This document shows positions 19,098-28,656 of a stretch of DNA of 64,000 bases, one piece after another. Location: positions 186,001 to 250,000 of the forward strand of contig NZ_QQRR01000002.1 of assembly GCF_003439925.1 (NCBI RefSeq), in the 5' to 3' direction. Below the pieces are notes generated by a model. It was not told where the DNA came from. It made no database searches and worked only from the letters and a program-made list of their open reading frames with translations. Each line of letters starts with the position of its first letter. The stretch's first letter is position 1. The translations under genes were made by a program, and so were the position numbers. The stretch is from Haloprofundus halophilus (GTDB taxonomy: Archaea; Halobacteriota; Halobacteria; Halobacteriales; Haloferacaceae).

Positions 19098-19889
19098 CTA
19101 CGAGTCGACTCCGGCGTCGACGCCGACGCCGCGGTTCCAGTAGTCGTCGACCGCCCGCACGGCCCACTCGCGAATCTCGGAGTCGGTCGACTCCAACAGC
19201 GCCCGCAGCAACCCGTCGTCGTCTCTGAGGAAGAAGAACACCGTCTCGTCGGCGACGCCGACGGCGAACGGAATCGGCTCCTCGGCGAGTCGGAGGTCGG
19301 CGTCCTCACAGCTCAGTAGCTCGCGGAGGCGACGCTGCGAGGCCGGGTCGTCGCGGAGCGTCTCGACCGTCTCGCGGGAGAGAACGCCGCGCAGCGACTG
19401 CGTCCCCTCGACGACGGCTCCGTGCAGGGTCTCCAGCATCTCGTGGTTGAGGACGTAGGAGGCGACCAGTTGCGTCTCCGCCCGCGCCGATAGTTCGAGC
19501 GCCCGCTTCAGCGGTCCGTTCGGACTGGTCCGCGTCGGCCGGGTGATTCGTGCGTCGCCGAAGCGGGCGAGGTCGACGTCGAGATGCGCCGTCGGCAGCC
19601 ACTGGACGACCGGACGGATGTGAACTTCGGTCTCGACGTTCGACAGGAGGTCGGTGAAACTCGCCGCGACGAACGACCCCGACGGCGTCGGCACGTACTG
19701 CGTCCCCTCCCGCTCGACCCAGCGACGCTCCTCGAAGTCGCGCAGAATCCGCGCGAGCGTCGGCTGTGAGGCGCCGACGGCGTCCTCCAACTCGCGTCGC
19801 GTGTGCGGACCGCTCGCCACCGCGTCCAAGACGGCGATCCGGTTCTGCGAGCGCGCGAGGAACTCGATCTCCTCGAGCGGGTCCGTCAT
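19098..19889 (-). CDS. winged-helix transcriptional regulator with C-terminal sensor-like domain
   Basis: This 263-residue cytoplasmic regulator starts MTDPLEEIEFLARSQNRIAV. An N-terminal winged helix (ASGPHTRRELEDAVGASQPT, LARILRDFEERRWVEREG) spans roughly residues 15-75. The remaining part matches the layout of haloarchaeal two-domain HTH proteins, with a C-terminal domain of the HTH_Iclr/GntR-effector style (ADETVFFFLRDDDGLLRALLE). An alternative start nine codons upstream (19916) is equally open. The regulated genes are unknown. The gene stands alone, divergent from the Usp at 20057. Confidence 0.8.
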   Translation of the reverse strand: MTDPLEEIEFLARSQNRIAVLDAVASGPHTRRELEDAVGASQPTLARILRDFEERRWVEREGTQYVPTPSGSFVAASFTDLLSNVETEVHIRPVVQWLPTAHLDVDLARFGDARITRPTRTSPNGPLKRALELSARAETQLVASYVLNHEMLETLHGAVVEGTQSLRGVLSRETVETLRDDPASQRRLRELLSCEDADLRLAEEPIPFAVGVADETVFFFLRDDDGLLRALLESTDSEIREWAVRAVDDYWNRGVGVDAGVDS

Positions 19890-20023
19890 GGATAGAGTTC
19901 TCACAGCCTCCGGCATAGCTGTTGAGATACGGTCCGGGGCGTATTCACGGCGTGAATAACTCCCGAGCGCCGACTATCCGACGCGGGATGAAATATCGAA
20001 ACGTCTCGAATACTTTTCTGGAC

Positions 20024-20032
20024 AAATATATG
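20024..20032 (+). promoter_or_regulatory. TATA-like box for the second uspA
   Basis: AAATATATG at 20024-20032 lies about 25-33 bases ahead of the ATG at 20057, the distance expected for a leaderless haloarchaeal transcript. The surrounding 60 bases are AT-rich compared with neighbouring genes. Confidence 0.5.
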
Positions 20033-20056
20033 CTTCTACGCCTTTTAGCGTTAGAT

Positions 20057-20569
20057 ATGGCAGCACATTCGGCGTTCGCCGAGGACACGACTGCGGTGGG
20101 AGATCAGAGAGCGGAGCACCGTTTCGAGCCCGCACCGGCGGCCGTCTCCGGCGGAGACGGCGTCTTCGAGCACGTCCTCCTCGCGGTCGACCCCGAAATG
20201 GACGAGCGCGTCGCCGAGGTCGCGCTCTCCGTGGCGGCCAGCCACGGCGCGCGCGTCGACGCGCTGTCGGTCGTCCGGATGAACGCCTCGGTCGACCACT
20301 GGGACGTGGTCGTCGAACGTCGTGAGGAGCGTGCCGAGAAGGCGCTGGACGCAGTCGGCGACGCCGCCGCCGACCACGACCTCTCGGTCGAAAAACGACT
20401 GCGCTACGGTACACCGGCCGAGGAGATAGCGAAGTACGCCGAGCATCACGACGTCGACCTCGTCGTCGTCGGTGAACCGAGTCGAAGCGGCCTGCGTCGG
20501 TTCCTCTCACCGAAGAGCGTCACCGACCGCGTCCGCCGGTCGACTTCCGCGCCGGTGCTGACGGTTTAG
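20057..20569 (+). CDS. universal stress protein-like, with N-terminal extension
   Basis: This 170-residue protein has about 35 residues of unstructured N-terminus before the Usp fold (FEHVLLAVDPEMDERVAEVA). The final block VGEPSRSGLRRFLSPKSVTD replaces the canonical GxxG of ATP-binding Usps with G-E-P-S, so nucleotide binding may be altered. The ATG at 20057 is favoured by the TATA-like box upstream. It is distinct from the shorter UspA at 4550. It is divergent from the HTH gene at 19889, with a shared 167-bp AT-rich upstream region. Confidence 0.85.
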   Translation: MAAHSAFAEDTTAVGDQRAEHRFEPAPAAVSGGDGVFEHVLLAVDPEMDERVAEVALSVAASHGARVDALSVVRMNASVDHWDVVVERREERAEKALDAVGDAAADHDLSVEKRLRYGTPAEEIAKYAEHHDVDLVVVGEPSRSGLRRFLSPKSVTDRVRRSTSAPVLTV

Positions 20570-20774
20570 TACGGGCGACCATTTCTCTGCGAACGCCGTA
20601 TTCCCGCGATGCTCACGCACTCGTTGCGGGTGCGCTTGCTTTGTCGAAATCGTTAGAGCGTAATAGGAATCGCGTGCTGAATAGAGAGGGTGTATGCAGC
20701 AGATAGTCGTTGTTCGTTTAGCCTCCGCGACGAAACAATCGTTAGGGAGGTAGGCTTATGGAACACTCACGAGA

Positions 20775-21122
20775 TTACGGCCAGTTCTCAGGAAGCTCTT
20801 CCTGATGGTTGGCGATGAGCGTGACGAGTGGCCGTATCTCTTCGAAGTTCGGCCCGCGCGTGATAGTGTTGGATTCGCGGTCCCAATCGATGAATCCAGC
20901 ATCCGCGAGCTGAGGTAGATGGTTGTGATGGAGCGTGACGATGAACTGTTCGAGTTCTCCGTCTTCTGTCGTAAAGTCAGACCTCTCGAACTCGTCCACA
21001 TCCCGTGGATTATCTTCCGCGAGGGTTATCAGTATCCGGCGGCGAGTGGGATGACTCAGAGATATGAATTGTTGGTCGAGTGTAGTGCTTCCAGTTTGTA
21101 GGGCGTCGGTGATTGCTGTCAT
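20775..21122 (-). CDS. DUF7344-type small winged-helix protein
   Basis: This 115-residue protein has the haloarchaeal winged-helix pattern LSHPTRRRILITLAEDNPRDVDEF, then LHHNHLPQLADAGFIDWDRE in the recognition helix-wing region and a short C-terminal helix. It resembles two other genes in the window (29054 and 30389). The start at 21120-21122 is the ATG that best precedes the HTH; a longer frame to 21179 is possible. A role in transcription control is inferred from the fold only. Confidence 0.8.
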   Translation of the reverse strand: MTAITDALQTGSTTLDQQFISLSHPTRRRILITLAEDNPRDVDEFERSDFTTEDGELEQFIVTLHHNHLPQLADAGFIDWDRESNTITRGPNFEEIRPLVTLIANHQEELPENWP

Positions 21123-21565
21123 GGTTGCGTGGCTCGTCAGGAACGCGTGATACTGCGATGCGTCCCGCGTGCCGGCCACGCGAAGGGAACAAGGGAACAG
21201 CGTAACAACCGGGAAGGCCCGGTTTAAGCGACCTCTTCATCATCAAGGTCGAACGCACAATGTGTACTCGTGGTTTCTGTATAGGAAAGAACGGGCCACA
21301 AATGGATAAGGGTGCCGTCTCTGAAAACTTCTCTACTGAGCAATGTAATCTCTGTACCGACCGATTTCGCTACCAGCTTGTGACCGATATGCGCACTGTA
21401 TTCAGCAGTCGGTGAACGAATTCCTCAACTGCTGTCAGTAACGGAGTGCGAGATACAGAGGGTGCATCCATCACAGAGGTAGAGCTATTTTCAGGTCAAA
21501 TACTTGAAGATAACCTTCGGGGAAGGGAGCGTAGTAGTCAATCACCATTCTTGACGGTAGAGAGG
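21123..21565. other. 443-bp AT-richer gap with no clear gene
   Basis: The sequence between the DUF7344-like gene and the lipoprotein gene is less GC-rich than the window average. It has only short, non-conserved frames. One terminal-like motif of the GCTGAATACA family (as CTGTATTCAGCAG) occurs at about 21397-21409. I see no gene in it. Confidence 0.5.
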
Positions 21566-22033
21566 TTATCGACACGACTCGGGATATTTGACACTAATGT
21601 ACAGATACCCTTCTTGGTCGATGCCAACGTCCAGCCCAACACAGTCTCCTTGTTCTGTCAGTTTAGCAGTTTCCCACTCACTATCGTTTTCAGCTATCTC
21701 TCGGTCGGCGTCTACATAGAGGACATATTCACCAGAGTCTGAAACTGGATTTTCCCAGTATGTCCCACCAGCAGTAGTGTAGTGCGGAGCGTTCTCCGCT
21801 TTTGTCGCCGCATCTGCAGTGTATCGTTCCCAAAAGACGACAGTCTCCGTCTTCGCATCCCGAATCATCACGTCAAATAGGTGGGGTTCGGTATCGAGAT
21901 TCACGATGGTAATATCCGTTATGTAAACTTGTGGTGGCTTCTCTCCAAACGGATTGTATGATGAACAGCCAGCCATCCCACTACAGAGTGCAATACCAGA
22001 TAGTCGGAGAGCTGAACGGCGCGAAAATCCCAT
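21566..22033 (-). CDS. predicted lipoprotein of unknown function
   Basis: This 155-residue protein has an N-terminal signal: MGFSRRSALRLSGIALCSGMAGC. It combines a twin-arginine pair (RR) with a lipobox ending at Cys (residue 23), as in many haloarchaeal Tat-exported lipoproteins. The mature part is acidic, has no recognised domain, and contains a VYITDITIVNLDTEPHLFDV strand that looks like a beta-sandwich. It would be anchored on the outer face of the membrane. The AT-rich surroundings and lower GC content suggest it was acquired. Confidence 0.75.
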   Translation of the reverse strand: MGFSRRSALRLSGIALCSGMAGCSSYNPFGEKPPQVYITDITIVNLDTEPHLFDVMIRDAKTETVVFWERYTADAATKAENAPHYTTAGGTYWENPVSDSGEYVLYVDADREIAENDSEWETAKLTEQGDCVGLDVGIDQEGYLYISVKYPESCR

Positions 22034-22250
22034 ACCACGAACTAATTACAATCTGTTAAATATGTTTCTCAACTGAGGACCTCTACTGTACTTAGTGTTG
22101 TGACTTATCTCGATTTGGAACCTTACCGTGCGGCATACGCGCGTTCTATTCAGCACACTCTCACCAAGTTGTCACTGACTACGCGTTTCGATAGAGCTCA
22201 TACTCTCCAACTCGCTCGTAGAACGCACAGCCGAAGAGACCCAACGAGTA

Positions 22251-22610
22251 TTAGCTCGCTGTCTCTGGTCCGATGGTGATGTTTTCGAGGTGGAATCCGA
22301 CGTTGTCGACGGTGAACTCGATAGCGCCGATCTGATGGTCACGACCGTCGATGGACACCGTCGCGCCGTCGGTCGACAGGGTCGCGTCGTCGATCGTGTA
22401 GCTCGCGTCGTCGATTTCTAACTCGGGGAAGCCGGACCCGGTCAGGTGGACGTCGGTGATATCGACCGTCAGGTCCGTCACGCCGATTTCGTGGGCGTCC
22501 GTCGCGGTCGACTCGGTCGAGGTGTCGGCGAGCGCGCTCGTGCTCGCGCCACCGAGCAGGAGGGCGGTCACTGCGAGCGCACAGAGGGTGTATCGAAGGA
22601 ACGTGTTCAC
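22251..22610 (-). CDS. small secreted protein of unknown function
   Basis: This 119-residue protein has a signal peptide (RYTLCALAVTALLLGGASTSA) ending about residue 28. The mature part is acidic and rich in Asp, Thr and Ile with repeated short strands (LTVDITDVHLTGSGF, TIDDATLSTDGATVS), suggesting a beta-rich extracellular fold. Its composition resembles the secreted protein at 24800. The start ATG is 22608-22610. No domain is recognised. Confidence 0.7.
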   Translation of the reverse strand: MNTFLRYTLCALAVTALLLGGASTSALADTSTESTATDAHEIGVTDLTVDITDVHLTGSGFPELEIDDASYTIDDATLSTDGATVSIDGRDHQIGAIEFTVDNVGFHLENITIGPETAS

Positions 22611-22816
22611 GGGTTGGTGACCTCCACTGTAACTACCGGGTCGCCCGCGACGAGGAAAGCTCTTCTGCCCATATTCGGACTAACCAGACCTTCTGCGCCG
22701 AACGAACGTTTCGAGTGGTCGCGGGACGACAGGTCTCGGTAATTCTTTTCGACGTGGCTCCGCCATCCCGTAGTCGACCACGGGCCACCTGCGCCGCGGA
22801 ACTCTCGCTGTGCTCC

Positions 22817-24796
22817 TCAGAACCAACTCAACTGTGCGTTCAGCCAGTCGATTACCGGCAGCACGTAACCGCTGTCGGTCGCGAGGTAGATCGTCCCCGA
22901 GAGCAAGAGGAAACTCGTCGTGAGCCCACAGACGCAGCCGAGAACCGCGGCACCGACCGCGCGCGTCCGCGCCGGCACCGTCGAGTGAAACAGCACCCAG
23001 ACGGCCAGGCAGGCGGCCGCGACGAGATTGAGCAGGGCGTGGACCTGCATCGCCTCGCCGATACTCGCCTCCAACGCGAGAACGTACGTGAGAACGACCT
23101 GCGTCCCGATTATCACCGTCCCTGCGTACGAGACCCCGAGCGCGCGCGGATACCGGAGCAGTTCTCTGCTCTCGGTGAATCGAAACACCGCGTAGACGAG
23201 AAGCGGCATCGCCGGTAGGAGGTACCGGCCGGTGATGGTGGCGTGAAGGGGCAGTCGCGGGAGGTACATGAGCGTGAGCACGACGGCGTACACCGCGACG
23301 AGGAGGTCGGTCGCCGACAGCGCGTCTCGGCCGTGCGCGCGAACGTGCCGGAGTGCAGCCTTCGGCAACAGGACGACTGCGGCGAACACCGGCATCGCTT
23401 CAAGCACCGAGAGGTTCGCGCTCTGTCCGAAATCCTTCCGCGCGACGTTTTCGATGTAGCCCGCTCGGACGAACGTCGCGGCGAGTCGGTCGACGTCGGC
23501 CGCTTGCTCGACCGTCCTTGCGACGTGCCGGGCGAGGATATCGACGAGTCTCGTGACTGTCGCGCTCGCGGCCTCTGCCGCGGCGACGACCGGCGCCAAC
23601 AGCGCCCCGGGAGAGCTCGACGACCCTCCAGTAGCTCCGCCTCCGGTCGCTGCTTCGCCCGACCCGTCCGCTGGCGACTGTCCGGACGCGTCGGATGTCT
23701 CGGTCGCCGAGCCCTGCGACGCTCCGGTCGACGACCCCTCCGCACCGCTCCCGGCCGAAACCGCGTCGACGGCTTCGTATCTCGGCAGGAACCGCGGCGG
23801 GAAGAGCGGGTTTCCCGAGACGAGCAGGTTCGTCACGAAGAACGGGAGCAGCGAGAGTCCGAACGCGCCCAGTATCGTCGCGAGTTCGCGCCGACCGTTC
23901 GATGGAGCGGTCAGGAGATCGACGACTAACAGCGAGACGAACAGGATGAACGCGTCGGCGGCGTGGACCCACGCCGCCAGCCCGACGAACACGTAGGCGA
24001 GCGCGCGAAACAGCAACGATTCGCGGCTCCGGTCGGTCTCTCGACTCCGGTAGAAACTGTAGACGGTCGCAGCGACGAGGAGCGCGACGAGCGTGTGACG
24101 CTTCGGAATCGTCGCCCAGAATCCGACCGGCGTCGCCAGTATCACGATCAGACCGGCGGCGACCCCCGCGCGGAACGTGTGGGTCCGCGAGACGAGTCGG
24201 TAGAGCAGTACGGCGGTGAGCGCGGCGGCGGCCATCGACGTCATCTGTAGCGAGACGTGCGCTATCCATCGACCGTCGAGCTGTGTCGCAACCGAGAGGT
24301 TGGCGACGAACAGTCCGACGGCGACGAGGGCTCCGCCCGTCCGTCCGAGCGACTCCCGCCCGAAAATCCGGCCGAGGAGCACGCCCGCGGCGAGCACTGT
24401 ACTGCACCACAGTCCCGTGAGAACGATTCGGAGGTCGGCGACCGATGCCGCTCCCTCCAGCGCCCACGCCACCGGGAGCGTGAGCGCGATGTGACCGACG
24501 GTCCGCGAGTAGCGACCGCCGTCGCCGGCGACCATCCCCGGCGTCTCGCCGGAGGCCGGTCCGTAGACGATCTCGGTGACGACGAGGTGACCGTTCGCCG
24601 CGTTGTAGAGGCCGTTGGCGACGGTGTAGTTGTCGGTGATGAAGAAGCCGACGCGCCAGAACAGCCCGAAGAACGCGAGGCCGCTCACGAACAGTAACAG
24701 CCCGTAGCGGTCGCCGAAGACGAACGTCAGGAGCCGGTTCTTGTACTCGGTGTAGCGGTCGGTGGCGTACTCGGAATCGGTGACTGTGTATGCCAT
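22817..24796 (-). CDS. polytopic membrane protein (GT-C glycosyltransferase-like)
   Basis: This 659-residue protein has about 12-13 hydrophobic segments. Near residues 345-400 a long Ser/Gly/Thr-rich loop with many Asp and Glu residues interrupts the membrane segments and probably lies outside. The N-terminal block GLYNAANGHLVVTEIVYGP, after the first helix, recalls the loop that holds the catalytic acid in GT-C family glycosyltransferases, but no DXD-like motif is clear. The start is ATG 24794-24796. It lies 3 bp after the stop of the secreted-protein gene (24800-25306), so the two form an operon. Assignment to GT-C is by architecture only. Confidence 0.6.
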   Translation of the reverse strand: MAYTVTDSEYATDRYTEYKNRLLTFVFGDRYGLLLFVSGLAFFGLFWRVGFFITDNYTVANGLYNAANGHLVVTEIVYGPASGETPGMVAGDGGRYSRTVGHIALTLPVAWALEGAASVADLRIVLTGLWCSTVLAAGVLLGRIFGRESLGRTGGALVAVGLFVANLSVATQLDGRWIAHVSLQMTSMAAAALTAVLLYRLVSRTHTFRAGVAAGLIVILATPVGFWATIPKRHTLVALLVAATVYSFYRSRETDRSRESLLFRALAYVFVGLAAWVHAADAFILFVSLLVVDLLTAPSNGRRELATILGAFGLSLLPFFVTNLLVSGNPLFPPRFLPRYEAVDAVSAGSGAEGSSTGASQGSATETSDASGQSPADGSGEAATGGGATGGSSSSPGALLAPVVAAAEAASATVTRLVDILARHVARTVEQAADVDRLAATFVRAGYIENVARKDFGQSANLSVLEAMPVFAAVVLLPKAALRHVRAHGRDALSATDLLVAVYAVVLTLMYLPRLPLHATITGRYLLPAMPLLVYAVFRFTESRELLRYPRALGVSYAGTVIIGTQVVLTYVLALEASIGEAMQVHALLNLVAAACLAVWVLFHSTVPARTRAVGAAVLGCVCGLTTSFLLLSGTIYLATDSGYVLPVIDWLNAQLSWF

Positions 24797-24799
24797 AGA

Positions 24800-25306
24800 T
24801 TATGCGACGAAGACGGTGACGGTTCGCTTCTCGAGTACCCGCGTACCGCTCGCCTCGCGGACAGTGAGTTCGACGGTCGCCCGGTAGCTGTCGGCCTCGA
24901 TTCGATTCGAGGCGACTCTGACGTTCCCGGGTCCAACGGCGAGTTCCTCCGAGTCGGCGTCGTCGACCGCTCGGAACGCGTCGGTGCTGAACGACAACTC
25001 GGGAATTTCGAGCGTGTAGCTGACGAGCACCGGCCCCGACGTGTCGACGGTGAGCGTCGTCGTCGGGGCGTCGAGTTTGTGGATTCCCGACCCGGTAACG
25101 CCCGCTCGGAGCGCGTAACCGTCGGCCGGTATCGTCGCCTCGGCGGCCGTGAGCGTCCCCGTCGCGCCCGTGAACGTCGATTCGGCAGCGTCGGACGACC
25201 GGTCTTCGGGCGTCAGGTCGACCCCGGCGACGGCGGGACCGCTGACGACGGCAGTGAGGAGAAAGCACGAGAGAGCCACGACGACCGGGTCACGCCACCT
25301 TGACAT
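24800..25306 (-). CDS. secreted protein of unknown function, partner of the polytopic protein
   Basis: This 168-residue protein begins MSRWRDPVVVALSCFLLTAV with a signal peptide cleaved near AVAG. The mature region is acidic, with beta-strand-like segments (LTVDTSGPVLVSYTLEIPEL, ATVELTVREASGTRVLEKR) that look like an immunoglobulin-like fold. The start at 25304-25306 follows an AT-rich upstream region. It is directly upstream of and cotranscribed with the polytopic membrane protein. No domain family is recognised. Confidence 0.65.
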   Translation of the reverse strand: MSRWRDPVVVALSCFLLTAVVSGPAVAGVDLTPEDRSSDAAESTFTGATGTLTAAEATIPADGYALRAGVTGSGIHKLDAPTTTLTVDTSGPVLVSYTLEIPELSFSTDAFRAVDDADSEELAVGPGNVRVASNRIEADSYRATVELTVREASGTRVLEKRTVTVFVA

Positions 25307-25613
25307 CGATTGTAGCTGGACGAATCGTGTTAATAAATGTATTGATGATTTTGCTCTAATTGAGTGTATAAAAATTTGATATTTTACGGCAGTCGCCCTC
25401 GGCGTCCATCGGGCGACGTACACTCACGGGAGGGACGGTCGACGTCTCATCGACGTCTCGTCGACGTCTGCGGCAGTTCGTGAACCGACTCCCGACGGTT
25501 CGTCGCTATGACAATCTATCAACAGTACTGGCCGTTCGCCGCCGCCGACACCGAACTCTCGAAGGGCGACGCCGTCTCCTCAGTGATGTCACCTCATCAG
25601 CGATATCGTCTCC
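25307..25613. other. 307-bp gap: AT-rich promoter region and an 11-bp triplet repeat
   Basis: The first 75 bases upstream of 25306 are AT-rich and probably hold the promoter of the secreted-protein operon. Three tandem copies of TCGACGTCT(C/G)(A/G/C) occur at 25439, 25450 and 25461, with an 11-bp period. The rest of the gap, up to the convergent oxidoreductase stop, shows no gene. Confidence 0.5.
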
Positions 25614-26696
25614 TCAGACCAGCGGCACGACGCTGTCGAGGTTCTCCACGTCTTCGCGTTCGACGCCGTCGAACGAGAGGACGAACTCCGACCCGAACGC
25701 GGAGGCGGGCGTCTGAAAACCCGCCGAGACGTCGCCGTCGAGGACGCGCCGCGCCGCCTCGACCGCCGATTGCGCGGCGAAGTTGTACGTGTCGGGTGTC
25801 TTCAGTCGCGCCGCGGCCCTGTTGCCCTCGTCGTCTTCGACCTCGCCGAGGATGTGGTTCGCGCTCTGGGCGCGTTCCTGGGCGGTCGGCCCGGAGACGA
25901 CGGCGTCGACGACGCCCATCAACAGTCGTTGGACCGGCGGCGTCGCCGCCACCGCGACGAGCGGTCGAGTGCGCTGCATCGCGCTCACGGCGAACTCGGG
26001 CACCGTCGCGTACACTTCGATGTTCTCGATGCCCGTCGTGTAGTACGCCGCCGAGACGTCGCCCCACGGCACCGTCACGCCCGTCTTCTCGCCGCCGCCG
26101 AAGTCGAACTGCCGCGTCCGCCACGCCGCCGGAACGGTCCGCAGCGCCCCGTTCTCGCGGACGACTCCCGACTGCGGGAGCTCCTCGACGATGGATTTCA
26201 GCGTTCCCGGCGAGAACGTGCCGAGGCCCTCTAACGCGAGCGTCAGCGACGTCGCCGACGGGAGCCGCGATTCGAGATGGGCGGCCAGACAGTCGGTCGG
26301 GACGACGTCGAAGCCGACGCCCGGCAGGACGGTGACGTCTCCTTTCTCGGCGTCGCGGTCCAGTTCGGCGGCCGCCTCCAGGACGTCGATCTCCCCTGCG
26401 AGGTCCAGATAGTCGACACCCTCCCGCAGACACGCGGTTCGCAGTTTATCGGCGGTCCGCGAGAACGGTCCCGCGCAGTTCAACACCGCGTCGACGTCGG
26501 TGATCTGCCGGCGGACGACGTCGGGGTGGTCGAGCGCGAAGACGCGGTAGTCGACGCCGAGTTCGAGCGCCTGCTCTTCGACGCGCTCGGTGCGACGGCC
26601 GGCGATGACCGGCGATAGTCCCTCGTCGACCGCGGTCCGCGCGACCAACGCACCGATGTAGCCGTACGACCCGTACACGAGCAGGTCTGTTGACAT
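25614..26696 (-). CDS. saccharopine dehydrogenase-like / trans-acting enoyl reductase family protein
   Basis: This 360-residue protein begins MSTDLLVYGSYGYIGALVAR with a Rossmann NAD(P) fold. It then has VIAGRRTERVEEQALELG and LNCAGPFSRTADKL, and the block YLDLAGEIDVLEAAAELDRDA. This pattern is that of the saccharopine dehydrogenase NADP-binding superfamily, which includes lipid enoyl reductases. Substrate and pathway cannot be inferred from the neighbours. The ATG at 26694-26696 is favoured over the upstream frame at 26729. Confidence 0.85.
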   Translation of the reverse strand: MSTDLLVYGSYGYIGALVARTAVDEGLSPVIAGRRTERVEEQALELGVDYRVFALDHPDVVRRQITDVDAVLNCAGPFSRTADKLRTACLREGVDYLDLAGEIDVLEAAAELDRDAEKGDVTVLPGVGFDVVPTDCLAAHLESRLPSATSLTLALEGLGTFSPGTLKSIVEELPQSGVVRENGALRTVPAAWRTRQFDFGGGEKTGVTVPWGDVSAAYYTTGIENIEVYATVPEFAVSAMQRTRPLVAVAATPPVQRLLMGVVDAVVSGPTAQERAQSANHILGEVEDDEGNRAAARLKTPDTYNFAAQSAVEAARRVLDGDVSAGFQTPASAFGSEFVLSFDGVEREDVENLDSVVPLV

Positions 26697-26863
26697 ACGG
26701 TGGAGTCGACGCGCAGTCGCAAATAACACGGTGTGGGTCGTCCCGTCTCGGTCGCCCTTTTTCGTCGTCGGTCCGCTCGGTCCGATTCGCTGTATCTACC
26801 TCCGAGCGAATCGCCTCGCTCAGCCACCGGAGCGAAGACGCTTATCACGCCGACGCCCCTACT

Positions 26864-27697
26864 GTGAGCCGATGTCCTCCCGAGAGTACGCGCAGGTGGG
26901 TGGCGATGGGTACTGCTAGCGGGTCGGTCACCTCGGCGGCGACCGCGATCGTCAGCGGGACCGCCCTCGGCGTGTTCGGTCTCGGCTTCGGGACGCTCCT
27001 GGCGGCGCTCGTCATCGTCGCCGTGCTGTCTTCTGGCGTCGCCGAACTCTCGCCGACGCTCGTCTTGGTGGTCGGGTTGGTGACGACACAGGGAATCGGC
27101 TGCTTTCTCACCGCTGTCGTCTACGCGCGGTACCGACACCGAATCGGGGCGCTGCTCGCGAGAGTCGTCGGCCAGCGGAGTTGGTTGCCGACACAGCAGT
27201 TCGCGATTCCGGCTCGCATCCCTTCGCTCCGTGACCTGCTGTTGGTGGCCGTCGCCTACGTCGGCGTCTTCGGACTCGTCGGCGCCGTCGGCTACGCGAT
27301 CTCGGCCGCGGGCGTCGAGGGTGCGACGAACAACAGCGTGGCCCTCGGATTGGAGAATCCCGTGCTCTTGCTGTGGCTGATTCCGGGGTCGATTCTCCTC
27401 ATCGGTCCCGGTGAGGAGCTTCTGTTCCGCGGCGTCGTCCAAGGGCGGTTCCGCAAGCGGTTCGGCCCCGTCGTCGCCATCTCGCTCGCGAGCGTCGTCT
27501 TCGCGTCGGTGCACTTCTTCGCGCTGTCGGGGGCCGCGAGTGCGCGCTTCGTCACCATTGGACTACTGCTTGTCCCCGCCGTGACCTTCGGCGTCGTATA
27601 CGAACTCTCTGAGAACATCGTCGTTCCGGCGCTCGTCCACGGACTGTACAACGCGACGCTGTTCGGCTTCCTGTACCTGAGTACGCTCGTCTCGTGA
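26864..27697 (+). CDS. CPBP family intramembrane metalloprotease
   Basis: This 277-residue membrane protein has about eight hydrophobic segments. The CPBP motifs are GPGEELLFRGVVQGR (EE...R catalytic region) near residue 185, FASVHFF (His) and a C-terminal VPALVHGLYNAT (H..xN). The start is a GTG at 26864, chosen because a TATA-like CTTATCAC lies about 25 bases upstream and the frame from there is clean. The ATG at 26906 is the next option. CPBP members process CaaX or other membrane substrates; the target here is unknown. Confidence 0.85.
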   Translation: MSRCPPESTRRWVAMGTASGSVTSAATAIVSGTALGVFGLGFGTLLAALVIVAVLSSGVAELSPTLVLVVGLVTTQGIGCFLTAVVYARYRHRIGALLARVVGQRSWLPTQQFAIPARIPSLRDLLLVAVAYVGVFGLVGAVGYAISAAGVEGATNNSVALGLENPVLLLWLIPGSILLIGPGEELLFRGVVQGRFRKRFGPVVAISLASVVFASVHFFALSGAASARFVTIGLLLVPAVTFGVVYELSENIVVPALVHGLYNATLFGFLYLSTLVS

Positions 27698-28656
27698 GTC
27701 GAGAGTTCACTCACCGACGGGAGCGGTCGCTCGTAGACGAAGTTGGTTGCCGAGTCGAAAGCCGCCCGCAGCCCCCCAGCCGCGGACGAGCCATGCAGTG
27801 AGTGAGATGACAGTCACAACTCACGTGCCGTCGTCAGGACACGTCGGAGAACGGGGCCCCCGAAACACGCCCGACAGTTGTGTCTCTGATACGCCATATA
27901 TAGGTCTTTTGTGTTTTACAAGACAGTCATATTTCAGAGACGTTCGATACAGGGTGTCTAAACAACCGTCTCGAGAGTAACCGAACGCGTGTCTCGACCG
28001 GCGATGCGAGGTTACCCGTCCCTAATTCCGAGTTGTGTCGATTCTCGGGTGGACGGGCCTCCGTCGTCGGAATCAGTTCGACCGCATCCGGTTTGCGACG
28101 CTCTCTGAGGTACTTTTCGGGCCGTCCGCCCAGTTCCCGCTGAAAGACAGCGTCAGGGGTGCTAACGGACGACGCTGTCTCTCCGCGAGGACGACGGTGA
28201 CAGGTGATGGTAGGGGGTAAGGTGGATGGAGAATCAACCGGGCAGATTCTCCACATCGGCTGATGCTGACGCTTCCCTCAAGTCGCTCGGTGCGTCCCTT
28301 CGTGGCGACCCCGTAGGTTTCGTCGTCGTCCTCGCTGGTGCGACGCCTCAGTGGCGGTGTGGGAGTGGGGTCGCCATGTTCTATGGGTGGATGGAGAGTA
28401 ATAAATTTATTCCGGATAAAGAGTTACAGTCAATCTATATTGGAAATAATATTGTCACGAGAGGAGACGTTTACAGGGATGCCTGCGGAGGACTGATCCG
28501 CGATATTTCGGGCGACGGGTCGGTCCGAACTCCGGCCGGGAGCGACGTCGGGAGAGAAGTCTTCATATACTTCCAATCGCTTAAGGGGTGCAGAATCTCT
28601 ACAGACACCGACGAGGACCCTCCGTACAGCCGCTCCAAAACAGATACCCGACGATA
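27698..28656. other. 959-bp region with inverted repeats and no clear gene
   Basis: The region is less GC-rich than the core. GTCTCTGA (27882-27889) and TCAGAGAC (27934-27941) are perfect inverted copies, with a smaller GTCTT/AAGAC pair inside. A second hairpin, GGAGAATC (28228-28235) and GATTCTCC (28245-28252), follows. A 143-codon frame at 28226-28657 exists, but its composition is uneven and I do not call it a gene. Confidence 0.5.

Noticed and set aside
23400-25268. 622-codon frame over the polytopic protein gene
   Set aside because: Arg-rich shadow of a real membrane protein in another frame of the same strand.
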